This document shows positions 49,216-60,616 of a stretch of 64,000 nt of DNA, piece after piece (the stretch's first letter is position 1; each line of letters opens with the position of its first letter). The DNA lies in contig OX457036.1 in assembly GCA_949752735.1 (NCBI GenBank), positions 7,286,192 to 7,350,191 of the forward strand. Reading direction: 5' to 3'. The notes beneath the pieces are model-generated. The model made no database searches. It worked only from the letters and a program-made list of their open reading frames with translations, and was not told where the DNA came from. This stretch comes from Lumbricus terrestris (taxonomy: Eukaryota > Annelida > Clitellata > Crassiclitellata > Lumbricidae). Position numbers and translations under genes: made by a program.

Positions 49216-49743
49216 GTAAAAAGTTACAGTTTGTTACATCGGTTCTCGGAGAGTTCTGAACCGATTCCTTTTAAAATTTTCGCAAACCGTTCCATTCGAA
49301 CATCTCCGGGTTTTTTTATGCCTTTTGGGGAAAAGCGCAATCTTTACGACCCAAAAACACAATTTTTAATTCCATGCGATTGACGTCGATGGAGTCCAGC
49401 CATTTCGAGTTTGAACCTTCACGCATTCTTCGGGCGCGTTTCAAACGCAAGCATTCTTCAACACGTGTAGCCGACGGTCTGCTATAGCGCAATTTTATAT
49501 GTAACTGTCGGTTTTGGCAAAATCGTCCATTTGCGGCCGTTTTCCGCGCGTCTTTCTACAGTGGCTACAGGGGACGGAAGGGGAGGGACGGGAGGGGATG
49601 AGAGGACGGGGGAGGAAGGCGAGGAGAGGAAGGGGAGGGGGAAAGAGAGGGGAAGGGGAAGGAGAAAGGGGAGGGGACGTAGGAAGGGAGGGTTGGACAG
49701 TCTTTTCAGCCACAGCAACGCGTGGCCGGGTACAGCTAGTATT
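49165..49743 (-). repeat. Dispersed repeat with GCGTTGCTGTGGC head, inverted copy
   Basis: The reverse complement of the 46319-47045 family, with the head at 49743, a pyrimidine-rich body (GGGGAGG on the plus strand, 49560-49690) and a (TA)n end at 49170-49205. Confidence 0.75.
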
Positions 49744-49744
49744 T

Positions 49745-50560
49745 TATATATATTATACTCACAAACTGAACTGGTTGTTTGTAGACTATTATAATTAATG
49801 CTCTGTTTTCTATTTAAAATCTTCATTTTTGAAACGTTTTGTTATTATTATCTCCCTCTTTGGCGCAATTAGTAGAGTCATTGCTAGAACTACCACAAAT
49901 CAAAGTGGTGTTTTGATTTTAATAAAGTCATTATTTGGTCTTAAAAGGTGTGCTAGATGCACTTATTCATGCGCTGAAAATAACAGAAATTCGGTAGATT
50001 ACACAATGCGTTGTGGGTAAGAGAACAAGTGGAGTACCGGTACATCCCGCATGTACTTAGAGAATCGAGCAAACTTTGGAATGCGACGTAAAAGGCTGGC
50101 AGTGGTGCGCAGGACTCTATTAAATAAAGCGCACATTGCGCAGATATCGCAAAATGTCTGAAAAAGAGATGTAAAACGACAAGTCCTCGTTGTGCGTGCA
50201 ACGACCCGAAAAAAAAATTAGTATCGAACGGTTATTCGCTTTTAATTAGTCGGTCATAATTATGTATAAATAAGCAGTAAATGTGTGCACTGTGTGAACA
50301 AGACGTTGGATAATATCTTATCCCTGCTTGAAACATTGACGCCCTTTGAACTCTTTGTACTGTTGAGATGCATTTTTTACATTCATTCATTATCGCCTTT
50401 TTGCAATAGTGCACCTTTGAATTTCGCCCCTTTTATGTGATACTTACGTCCAGAACATTGCGCACATGTCGATACGGGCTTATAATAAAAATTTAAACTA
50501 TGACAAAGTGTCTGATGCTGTTATCATTATTTAAGATGATATTTGACATGCTTGTTTCCG
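49745..50560. other. No recognised gene
   Basis: It contains GCGCACATTGCGC at 50130, a self-complementary word, and several GCGCCC/GGGCGC words, but no assignable element or coding region. Confidence 0.4.
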
Positions 50561-50579
50561 TCGAAAGACTAGCTGGTCG

Positions 50580-51470
50580 TGATCGTCGGCTTCAGTCAAG
50601 CGAAAGATTTCTGGAGTGGTTTATATAGAGCGTTGCAAGCACTGCTTAAAGGTGTCTACTGATCCAAACGTCCTATCCTATGTAATAGCAATGAGCCTCT
50701 CGCAATCCTATGTCTGGCAGGGCTGCAGGCGTTAGCTTTCTAGCTGAATGGCAGGAGTCAAGAGTGACTTCAAAGTTTCGAACACTGTAAGTGTTATAGG
50801 TAAATGAGAAGAGCATTTAGGTCAGCAACGGATAATAATGCTTAGCAAGCTGTTGCTTAGTATAGAAATTTAAAAAAAACAGATTGATCTTATCCACATT
50901 TAGACGGAGTCGGTTTGATGGCATCAGAATGTGTAAGTCATTGGAGCAAACTAAGGAAAATTGTTCTGAGGGTGGACCATGCACAAATCTTGGGAAAATC
51001 ATCAGCATAAATAGTGGTCAGACTCCAATGTCAATGAAATAGTAGAAGGTTGCCCGCAGTGAAAAGCATGTTCAGAATTGAAACAAGTGCAGAACCCCAT
51101 GGAACACCAAGCTTTACATCTGCTCACTGCGACCTGGACGCTACCAGAACAACCAGCTGTTGACGGTGAGAGAAGTATGGGCTGGAAGTGCTTCTGAGTA
51201 GCCTACTGAAGTGGCGCAACACAAATTTTTCGAATGACTGAATGAACTAATAGGCCTACAGCGAAGCGGGACACTAGAGAGGCCAGGGGAAGGCTGCAAA
51301 CGTCAGAGTAAGATTTAATCCACAATGTCGAAGGCAGAAGAAGCGTAAAAAGCGCCAGATGATAAAGGTGGAATTGCTTTGCCGTGTATAATATGATGTC
51401 AGAGGGAGGACACCGGACCCCGAGGGTAGGGCAGGAACTCGAAGGAAACAAATCTTATAAGGATTTGAAA
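50580..51470 (-). pseudogene. CR1/L2-like LINE reverse transcriptase fragment (palm)
   Basis: Reading the minus strand from 51350: SAFDIVD (motif A region), a decayed stretch, LVVLVASRSQ and LGVPWGSALVSILN (for the GVPQGSVLGPILF motif), TIYADDF (catalytic YADD, near 51000), then SNRLRLNVDKINLFF and TKQQLAKHYYP. The order matches a non-LTR RT palm. Several stops and shifts are present. Confidence 0.75.
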
Positions 51471-51504
51471 AGGAACGAAAAAGATGGACCGATAATTTTG
51501 GCAA

Positions 51505-51825
51505 GCGTTTGTTGTATCTGCTATCACATCATAACTTTTATTATAAAAGACATTTTCAGGTACGTTACATGTTAGGGCACGGAATACTCAATGCTTTAGA
51601 AACATTACAGCCTTCGTTTGTAAAGGTCTTGTCATATAGCGCAATGCTCATGCATAATCGAGGTGTGAATGAAAGATCATTTATTCAATTTTTGACGTCA
51701 TTTTTGTAGCTGACAACCATTTTCGTCGACTTTTGAACATCTAAAGATCCCCTACTGGTCTGCAGAGATTTATATAATACGATTTAAAACAACTTTAAAG
51801 GTGTCTTAGTTTAATGTGTCAGGTA
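51505..51825. other. No recognised feature
   Basis: AT-rich spacer between LINE fragments. Confidence 0.45.
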
Positions 51826-51985
51826 ATGGTATATAAACCACAAAGTGTTAGAATAAGAATAGAAGAAGAATTATACTTGGAGACAGGAGTAATAGATAGA
51901 AGAGTAAGACATGGATGTCCACCTTTGAACTCCGCTTTCAACATTTACATCGAAGAGCTGATACGCGGCTCATTAACCTTATTCG
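51826..51985 (+). pseudogene. LINE reverse transcriptase scrap
   Basis: The frame encodes ETGVIDRRVRHGCPPLNSAF then NIYIEELIR, corresponding to the 'GVRQGCPLSP.LFNIYIE' motif of non-LTR RTs. It is very short and isolated. Confidence 0.55.
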
Positions 51986-52129
51986 TCGCAGCTGTTACTA
52001 GGAGATTCGGCAGATCAAGGTAATTTCCCGTTCTTTGACTTCTAGCGCAGCCTCAACACTTGTTCATGCGTTTGTAGTTTCACGTTAGGACTATACTGCA
52101 GCGCAATATACGGTGGACTTACGGCCTGT

Positions 52130-52560
52130 CGTGTATAGGACCCCTAAATAGGGTCCTGCGCACCGCTGCCCGCCTCATAGGCCGCATTCCCAAGTTTGGC
52201 CGAGTCTCTGAGTACAGAGAGTGGAGTCTCTGGCTCCACTGGCTCCCTTACCCAAAGCACATTGCCTACAGAATTTCTGTATTGGTCCGGCGCTGTTTTG
52301 ATGGTTTTGCCCCTTTATACTTCCGGCAGAGCTCATGCACTCATATCCATGATATCCAGCGCTCAGCTGCAGCGCTGCACAAGCGGAACTTATTGTTCCT
52401 CGCTCATGGACAGCAATCAGGTGTTGAGTTTTATCCTCAGTTTCTTGTGGACTTTCATCATTTTCCAGTCCAACAGTATCTGTATCTGTGGTCTTGTTCT
52501 CCTTCTTCCCTCCACTATTTCAAGATGATATCTCTCAGAAGGATATCTCCTCTCAATATA
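52130..52560 (+). pseudogene. CR1/L2-like LINE C-terminal fragment
   Basis: The plus strand gives RTAARLIGRIPKFGRVSEY, LHWLPYPKHIAYRISVLVRR and FDGFAPLYFRQ, parallel to the same block at 40341-41027. The downstream part is decayed. Confidence 0.7.
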
Positions 52561-52599
52561 ATCATCTCTATTAACTTTGTGTTAGGACATTGGTCTGGA

Positions 52600-53285
52600 T
52601 CGGGGAACCACTAATCTTTTTTAGCGGCGCTTTATTACTTTTCGACTACGATCACATAATATGCAAAATAGGCATCGAAAGCGCAAGACCTTCATTTAGA
52701 ACCTTCAGTAAGATCACTCGAAAGTGAATGCGACTTTTATGGGAAACGCTGTTAAAGTAAGATAGGCATCAAACACAGCGAAAAATTGGAGAGAGATAAC
52801 TGCGCCTTTGGACACCTGTTATCAAATTCTACAAACCATATAAATAATTCATTTTTGTTCAGTTTGCAATAGATGGGGTAGCCTAACAAATTATAAGGTC
52901 AATCCAGATGCAAACTGCCAGAGTTCCTGGCAAGGTCTTCCAGGATGCTCTTGGCGGTGATGATGGTATGCTGTTTAACATCACTGTGTGCAAAAATGAC
53001 CATTAGCGACGCCCTCCTTTATTTAGGCTTGGGACTGGCACTGGCAGAGTGCAGCCAGTGGTGCAATTAATGCTCTTGGCGAGTTGCTGAAGTGTGCCCA
53101 CAAAATAAATTGGATAATAAAATTAATGAGTTAGGACGTAGACGCTTGGAGAACGTCCTCCGAAGCCCGAGCTGCTCATTATTATGGCTGCCACTCTGAA
53201 TAATTATTGTAAATACGCCTGCTAGTCATTAACTGAAGCAGCCAGTATACAGGACTACAACAGGCAAAATATTGTATAAACGTAA
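52600..53285. other. No recognised feature
   Basis: Mixed sequence without a convincing gene or element. Confidence 0.45.
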
Positions 53286-53545
53286 TACATCTTGCGCAAT
53301 ATGTTCCTCGCGTCACGACTGCCATTGCTAACCCAGATGCTTTGCCTATAAATGTCCCTCTCTTTGGAATGGACTTACATCATCTGGTCACATAGGCCTA
53401 CATACTTCTCTCTGGCCGTTTTTCTTCATCTATCTTTCGTCTCAAATCCTGCCTTTGCTTTCGATATCGAGTGCACTGGGAGCGCTTCTGAATAGCTCTT
53501 ACTGAGAGAATCGCTTCAAAAATGGTCACACACAATATATTAGAA
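53286..53545 (+). pseudogene. LINE 3' end
   Basis: LFGMDLHHLVT and FLHLSFVSNPAF-like segments resemble the LINE end at 58194. GGGAGCGCTTCTGAATAG and a CACACAATAT tail follow. Confidence 0.55.
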
Positions 53546-53590
53546 TTCAATATAGGCCTAATAAGCAATATTACTTTTATGAAAAGAGTT

Positions 53591-54110
53591 TGTGAGCTTA
53601 TTATTCCTCACGTCTTTCAAGTCTCTTCTGCAGTTCAGTAGCGCAGCCTAGGCCTAACCTAATAACTGTACTGTGGTAGCTAATGGCTAGTTTATAAGTG
53701 TCTAGAGTTCTTAAACTTGTTTACTTAAAACAACGATCAATTTCTTGTATTCAATTCTTCGATCTCCAAACAGTAGCAGTCAACACAAAATGCACCAACA
53801 ACGAGAAGTACTTTACGTGTAACAAACAATTCAATGTCACGACAGAAACGCCATCTTAATAACTCTTCACTCTAACTTCTTCTACACCAGACTGGCACTC
53901 CTACCAAAGCCTATCTCACTCTGAGCGTACATCCTTCCTTCAGTCACTCTGTCCTTCTCTCTGTCTCTCTCTGTCTTTCTCTCTGTCTCTGTCTCTCTCG
54001 CTCTCCGGCGACGGTCGCGCCGCTGCAACTTTCCCGCCACTCAGCCACCTGGGCCTACCTTACCTGTACGCTCTTGCATAATAATTAGCTGACCATTATA
54101 ATGTTATACA
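53591..54110 (-). repeat. Solo LTR of the Gypsy family found at 60617-61177, opposite orientation
   Basis: On the minus strand it starts TGTATAACATTATAATGGTC, contains GGCGGGAAAGTTGC, a GAGAGCGAGAGAGACAGAGA run, GAAGAAG, AATACAAGAAA and TTAGGTTAGGCCTAGGCTGC, and ends near CTCACA. The same order occurs in 60617-61177. The two are clearly diverged. No internal sequence is attached, so it is a solo LTR. The flanking pentamers GAGTT and AAATT match at three of five positions. Confidence 0.75.
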
Positions 54111-54469
54111 AAATTAGCTTAGGCCTACAGAGTTAATTTGGTTTAACTCGAAAACAATGAGGCAAATATCCCGCAGAAATAATAATTATTGTCACGTGTC
54201 ACAAGGTATCGTGCTAAATTTATTAAAACTTTATCTGCATCTTTGCGTATAATATTACCTAAAATACATCCACTACAAGGTGTCTAATTCGGTTACAGCG
54301 TTTCTGTTATTTTATTTCATTATTTTTTATAATATTTTTATTATTAAGATTACTTAAGAAAACTGAAAGCGAGATTGCATAAGAGCAGGAAAGTCTTCGG
54401 CGAGGAAGAGGAACACGAGATCAAAATCACTAACCATCGGATTATTTTGTAAACGACAAGGGAGCATCA
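54111..54469. other. No recognised feature
   Basis: AT-rich spacer. Confidence 0.45.
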
Positions 54470-55580
54470 TCAACAACTTCTGTTCGTGTGCTTTGTGGAT
54501 TTCAAAAAGGCGTTTGATTCAATCCCACATTGTAGGCTTTCGTTGATCATGATTGACATGAGATATCCAGTCCACCTCATCGATCTAGTAACGAAACTTT
54601 ATAGGAATCAACTTGCTTAAGTGAGAATAGCAGGCACACAATCATATTGGTTTCACGTAAGAAAAAGGTCAGGCAGGGCTGTGTCCTCTCATCATAATAT
54701 TTTTATATGTTTAACATCACAGCTGAGAAGGTCATGAGAGAAACTTTCGAGGGTTTAAAAGGAGGGATAAAAATCGGTGATAGGATGGACTCCGTTCTTA
54801 GTTATGCAGATGACATTGACTTGCGCGCCAGTTCACGGCTGAAATGCAGAAATTTGTTGACCGCCTTGATAACGTTAACCGGAAATATGTAATTGTTGAT
54901 TAATAGCGACAAAACAAAGATGATGGGAATGGATGGTGTTACATGCTGTACCAAGATCTAGGTAAAAACTAGAACAAGTTGATACATTTGCTTACCTTGC
55001 AATGGATCTGTAATCACAGAGGATGCCAATCTGTAATATGGAAATTCGGGCTAAGATCGAACAAAGGCAAAGGAATTATAGTAATGATGGAAACATATGG
55101 AGAAGTCATGGTATACAGGTGACAAAAAAATAAGGCTTTTGACGGCACTTGTATGGCCAGTCGCAACTTATGGTTGCGAAGTATGGACCATCAAGAAATC
55201 TGATGAGATACGGATAGTTGGATTTGAAATGAAATCACTAAGGCAGATACTAAGAATTTCATGGATTGCAAAGAAAGCCATTGAGTGAGTACTGGAACAA
55301 ATTGGCGCAGAACGTCAGATTTTAAGCAACATTGAAACAATGAAAATGAAATACTTTGGTCACATTATTTTGAAAAGTGGAAAATGTTTGGGAAAAGAGG
55401 CTTGACAGGATAAAGCATTTGGATCGAGAGCACTTGGAAGACAACGAACAACCAGGTTTCAAATCATTATGTCATGGACAGGCTTGACTATGATTGAACT
55501 TCTGAGGACGACAGAGGAAAGACACATTTGGAGGCAGACGGTTAATGGTGCGGCCCACCTTCGAATCGAAGACGGATAAA
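54470..55580 (+). pseudogene. LINE reverse transcriptase, palm to C-terminus, decayed
   Basis: In order: FVDFKKAFDSIPH (motif A, near 54510), VRQGCVLS (near 54672), FNITAEKVMRE, SVLSYADDIDLRASS (catalytic YADD, near 54800), ALVWPVATYGCEVWTIKKSD (near 55150), SLRQILRISW, MKYFGHIILKSGK and LGRQRTRFQIIMSW (near 55435). This is a long but stop-ridden copy of a non-LTR RT. Its C-terminal style is like the 43684 fragment but it is a different lineage. Confidence 0.8.
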
Positions 55581-56165
55581 AACAAGACAAGTTTCTATTA
55601 TGGACATTAGTGACTCCTTGTGAATGACAGAGTCGTTTTCGACAACCTTAGAGAAGCACATTAACTCTGGACAACTGAAATATCTGGCAAGTTTTTTATA
55701 TTTCACGGCAAGCCACAAACTGATGTAACCCAAAGTTAAATGATGCTCATTGCAATAAAAGTCATTAGAGGCGACTCATACCATTGACCTCTTTAGGTTG
55801 GGATTTATGTCAGGGCTTTTTAAACGTGCAGTTGTACACAGAATGTGCAGTTCTAAATGGATTTGTGCACTTGTAGAAGCACTTCTGTGCAGTGAAAATT
55901 AGTTTTAAAAGATCATTGTCCTCCGATTGGGAGCTATTTACAATGGTGGATGGGACAGGAAAGGAGGTGTTGTGCAGTTCGAGAAATTCCTTAAAAACAG
56001 CCCTTTGTGTTATTTTTGTGGACAAATTTTACTCAAAGCAGAAAATATGCTTCAACGTCAAAATGAAATTTCTAAGAACATAAGGGGAACCTTAAGCGGT
56101 CGTTTTTTTCTCGCTATTACTTTGTCTGTATTTATTCAATCATGACTATTTTTTCCACTTACGTT
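55581..56165. other. No recognised gene
   Basis: The phrase TTGTGAATGACAGAGTCG at 55617 recurs as TTGCGAATGACAGAGTCG at 59733, a small unexplained repeat. Confidence 0.4.
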
Positions 56166-56169
56166 TAAT

Positions 56170-56265
56170 CAACATTATTCGCCCCTCGGCCCTGAGTATG
56201 TGTCTTAAATGGGCGCTATATAAATTCTGCTTGATTGATTGATCTGATTGATTGTGGTAATTAAA
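56170..56265 (+). repeat. LINE/SINE 3' tail with (GATT)n
   Basis: GGCCCTGAGTATGTGTCTTA, AATGGGCGCTATATAAATTC and GATTGATTGATC. Confidence 0.6.
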
Positions 56266-56269
56266 ATCC

Positions 56270-57065
56270 CATCCCTGACTGAAACTCTTTTTAGATATCT
56301 CTTCCATCTGCATCTAATGGCCAACGTAATTATGACACAAACATGACACCTTTTTAAATTTAAAATATATCTATATATTATAAGTATGAGTGTGAATGAG
56401 TTCACTGTTGAATGAAGAGGTATAATTTTTTTAAACCAGCAGGATAAGTGCTGTAAAAATAATGCCAGACAAATTTCTGTCGATGTTTGAAAAGGCCTCT
56501 GTTTTCATAGTCCCTCGTCAAACCTGGATCCATCCATTCAGTCCCCTGAAGGTACACTGATGGTGGAATGGTCAGACGGTGAAAGAGAGAGGACTTCCTG
56601 TCTGCATGTGCCGTGATCAAGAAATTGAAGACGCCAACACTTCAAGGTCAACTTTATAAATGTATAGATAAATTATAAAATAAAGCATTTATAAATGCTT
56701 ATTTACAATACAATGCAATCTGTGTACCTTCTATTTCCGTCCACGTTTATATAACGTTTGAAAATCATGCAGAGTCCAGATGTAACATGACTGAAACGAG
56801 TCTTATGAGAAACCTTTATTTATTTCTATGATATATCTATATAAATGCACAGCGTCGCTTCACATCTGTTTAACTTTAACACACTAGAATTAACTTCGAA
56901 GGTTAAACTAATTCAGTGTACTTTTCCCAAAACTTTTCGTCGGCAACCTTTTATTGCCGCAAGATGTCGCTAAAATTCTGAATCAATCATAGGGTTAACA
57001 GGTTAGCCACTGACTTACCTATGATGACGATGCCAGAACCAATTCTGGAACAAGAAGGAGGACGA
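56270..57065. other. No recognised feature
   Basis: AT-rich sequence without assignable content. Confidence 0.45.
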
Positions 57066-57069
57066 TGCC

Positions 57070-57600
57070 ATATATCTATATGCGCGCTGGAGTTGGGACC
57101 GCCTCTGAGTAGTTTTTTCTTGAAGCAGCGCTACATAAATGTCCGAATGAATGAATGAATGAACTATGTTATGACATTGAACAGCTATCCATCCAATTGA
57201 GTTTAACAGCTTATGACATGAAAGATGGTTTACATAGATTAGCGCTTTTGCTGCACATCTCAATGCAGCACAGACACGAGTCAGACGTAGGCTTCGGTTA
57301 ATTTATTGACGCTGTTTCATTACAAGGATGATTACTGATGCCCTTGAAGTAATAAATTGCTGTTTAAATGAATTGCGCAAATCCATATAAATAAATGAAT
57401 ATAACATTGAGCCCTTTTCGAGATACAAGTACTTACTTTGTACTACTCGGAGGCGCTCCGAACCCATCCAAATCTCAAAGGAACAGATAACATATCTATT
57501 CTTTAGAGTAGACTGTCCTATTTAGCCGAGGTTGGGCCGCAGAGTTCTGAGCAGATAGTCTGAAGAGGCGCTATATAAGTATTCGAAATACACGTAAACA
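57070..57600 (+). repeat. Two LINE/SINE 3' tails
   Basis: 57083-57165: GGGACCGCCTCTGAGTAG, GCAGCGCTACATAAATG and (GAAT)n. 57500-57600: AGTCTGAAGAGGCGCTATAT and AAGTATTCG. Both are short ends without coding remnants. The stretch between them is unassigned. Confidence 0.55.
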
Positions 57601-57609
57601 GACGAGCAA

Positions 57610-58190
57610 GTTGTAAAATAAAGTACAGGTGAAGCAAACGGAACTCTGTTGCAATTTAGAAGCAGTATATAGTTATCTAAGTTTTCTCGATACTGTGATA
57701 TCGAATGTCATTAGCATTTCGCGCCTCGTTTATCCAAGCTTGAATAGATTATAATATACATGCACATCGTCATGCTACTAGAGTTGGAGATATCAATTAC
57801 GCAGGGTGGTTGGGTCCTTAGTTAATGACAACAAAGGTCGTTGCGTCGACAGATAAATATTTGTTGAATTTATTGATAGTCACCGTCATATTACTGTCTT
57901 ACAAAAAGTCAGCGTGTTAATTACTGAGCACTGCAAGCAGTTGTTTATAAAACATTTTAACCACACTTATGAAGGTGTCTTAGCTGAGTCTCAGGAAATT
58001 GTTGCTTCTAGCGTTTAGCATCCTGTGGTTGAAAAGACCATTGAAGCTGGCCTAAAGCAAATTCAAAGATACAATCAGGAATAAAAAAGAGGAAAAATGC
58101 GGCAAATCAGTCTATTTTGCAACTTATTTTAATATGAATCATGTTGTTCTTTTATATAATTAGCAATAAGTATATTGAACAGTGTGTTAG
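57610..58190. other. No recognised feature
   Basis: Mixed sequence. No frame or repeat stands out. Confidence 0.45.
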
Positions 58191-58193
58191 TTT

Positions 58194-58445
58194 ATGATCA
58201 AAGCACCATTTGACCCGTTTGTTCCCCGCATCAGGACTGTCATTGCTACAAAAAAACCTTCGCTCTGGAATGGAATTACATCATTTGTTCGCAACCCTTT
58301 CTCTCTTACCGTTTTTCCTCATCTGTCTTTTGTCTTAAATCCTGCGTTTTGCTTTCAATGTCGAGAGCACTTGGAGCGCATCTGAAGGGCTCTTTCTGAC
58401 ATAATCGCCTTTAAATTATCAAACACAATACAATACAATATAACA
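58194..58445 (+). pseudogene. LINE 3' end
   Basis: The frame 58194-58385 (FVPRIRTVIATKKPSLWNGI...) resembles the 'SVVGPSVWNSLP' end of the LINE family. GGAGCGCATCTGAAGG and an ACACAATACAAT tail follow. Confidence 0.6.
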
Positions 58446-58616
58446 AACATTATCGTTGTGATGAAAGAATAAATTCGGTTGAATTTAAAAGTAATAAATC
58501 ATCTATCCCGAGTTATAATAACTATTGTCACATGTTTCAAAGAGTTAATTTGGACAAGTGCTCCCACTGAGGTTTCAGAATTAAACCCAGATTTATTTCT
58601 GAGAAAAACATGTCTA

Positions 58617-59587
58617 CACCGTGTCTCAAAAAAACTGTGCAGAATTGTTTTTGTCAGAACTTCGTCAAATTTTCACCAATCTTAAAAACTTTTGGTAGGT
58701 AGATGGCAAAGTGGTTGAAATGTTATGCTATAAGTAAATTTTCCACCTCACCTGATTCATATCACCGCACTACCTTGTTAAACACAGATGTACCAATTTT
58801 TCATATAACGGCGTCTCGAAGCCTGGCTGCACTGAAATCCATTGCATCGAGCCGGATGTCAAAGTGAATGGGGCATAGGCCTACTATCACGACAACCTTC
58901 TTGCCCAGAAGACACCGTCAGACATACGCCGGATATCCCAGGGCGAGTTTATTGTAATTTCAACAGGATGGCGCCCCGACGCAACAAGCGCGCGACACTT
59001 GTCTCTTTCCTGGAGCGAGAGACGCCCGACTTCATCTCTCCAACACTGTGGCCACCGAATATACTGGATCTTAACCCAGTCGACTATAGCATATGAAGTG
59101 TGCTGCTGGAGATTTACCGGTCCAGAATAGCCAACGTCGACGAACTCAAAACGCTCCTGCTTGACGAGTGAGCGCACTTTGACCAGTCGATCGTTGATGC
59201 TGCTATCGGCCAGTTGCGTCGCCGTCTAAGAGCTTGTGTCCTTATATTTGGGGCACATTTCGAGCACCAATTCTAACACTTTTAAGCAGGTCTGTCGTAG
59301 CTATTAAAACACTCTGCTAAGTAAACCATATTTTACTTTACTACGTGCTAATTCGGCCGTCAGATAATTTGTTGCAGGCAATAAAATCAATGCGTTATAT
59401 GAAAAATTGGTACATCTGTGTTTAACAAGGTAGTGCGGTGAAATGAGTCAGGTGAGGTGGAAAATTTACTTATAGCATAACATTTCAACCACTTTGCCAT
59501 CTACCTACCAAAAGTTTTTAAGATTGGTGAAAATTTGACGAAGTTCTGACAAAAACAATTCTGCACAGTTTTTTTTGAGACACGGTG
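58617..59587 (+). mobile_element. Tc1/mariner-superfamily transposon relic with long TIRs
   Basis: CACCGTGTCTCAAAAAAACT begins inverted ends of roughly 200 bases, flanked by TA (58615-58616 and 59588-59589). The interior plus strand encodes FQQDGAPTQQARD (catalytic Asp region, near 58963), then after a shift ETPDFISPTLWPP, LDLNPVDYSI, a stop, RIANVDELKTLLLDE, another stop, and IVDAAIGQLRRRL...HFEHQF. It is the same transposase lineage as 35739-36578 but has different ends. It is inactive. Confidence 0.85.
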
Positions 59588-59589
59588 TA

Positions 59590-60163
59590 GTTGAAAAAGC
59601 CCATCTGTGGCATCACTATTTGTCGACCCATTTACACATGAATTGCAGCTTTGCCTATATATAAGTTATAATGCACCCATTAGAAAGGTGTTTAACATCG
59701 TCGCAGCGTTTCTTTAGGAGTTAGCGACACCTTGCGAATGACAGAGTCGCTTACGTTAATTAAATTACGAATCAGAGAGGGAAACACTTGTTCATTAGAT
59801 TTCAATAGTTTAACGCCATCTTATGTCATCGAAATTCGTAACGTTGGAAGACATTTTTTTACATATCTACGGCATACATATTGTTAGAAATTAATATATT
59901 CGATTATACCGTTCAGTTGGTGTCAGACCTACTTAACTGAAATTGGGTGACATAAGCCAGCTATCATGTCGTACGACCGCTATGATATTTTCCAAAGGAT
60001 GTGTTAATGGTTTAATTTAGTTTGTATGTTATGGTAAAAGGATCCGTTGAATTAACGATTCTTACCGTTCACTTGGCAATATACAGCTGAAGTTGATTAT
60101 AGTCTGTTAATCGTCAATAGTAAGTAATAAAATCAAATCGTGAAGGCCTACTTGCATAGCGTC
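59590..60163. other. No recognised feature
   Basis: AT-rich sequence. It holds the TTGCGAATGACAGAGTCG word noted at 55617. Confidence 0.45.
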
Positions 60164-60250
60164 TATTCAGAATGACAAGGACGTATCGTATATTTTTCTA
60201 AATACATATTATAAATAGATCTATACGATACGTCCTTGTCATTCTGAATA
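60164..60250. repeat. Perfect 29-bp inverted repeat hairpin
   Basis: The arm TATTCAGAATGACAAGGACG... (60164-60192) is exactly complementary to 60222-60250, with a 29-base AT-rich loop. It could be a very short MITE or a structured RNA. There is no transcription evidence from sequence alone. Confidence 0.9.
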
Positions 60251-60329
60251 CACGAAATTTTTATTAGATAGGTAAGGAACGACAGGACAGTCGATACAAA
60301 CTCCGCCGTCGATTGGACTTTTATGCCTT

Positions 60330-60616
60330 GACTATAATAAAGCTAAACTTAGTAATAGGAGCTATCCCGTAGAACTTTGCGCTCTTCGGCCAATGGGGAG
60401 CTGCTGGTCCCTCGAACCCGCGCTGCTACCAGACAGCGTCGAGCCTTCTCGGTTGTTGGCCCGTCCACATGGAATGGGCTCCCACTTGCTCTACGCTTAC
60501 TACCTCGGAATAATTTGCCTGCTTTCTACAAGTTGCTCAAGACCTATCTTTATAGCTGTGGCTGAACTGGGAGCGCCTCTGAGTAGGCTTCTAGAAGGGG
60601 CGCTGTGAGCTAATTT
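60330..60616 (+). pseudogene. CR1/L2-like LINE C-terminus and 3' tail
   Basis: The frame 60377-60565 encodes RSSANGELLVPRTRAATRQR, RAFSVVGPSTWNGLPLALRL and FYKLLKTYLYSCG, then GGGAGCGCCTCTGAGTAG and AAGGGGCGCTGTGAGCTAAT. The tail is interrupted by the Gypsy LTR at 60617. Confidence 0.8.

Noticed and set aside
51180..51260. LINE tail inserted in the RT fragment (GCTTCTGAGTAG...GGCGCAACAC)
   Set aside because: The similarity is short, and the RT reading on the other strand passes close by without a clear break.
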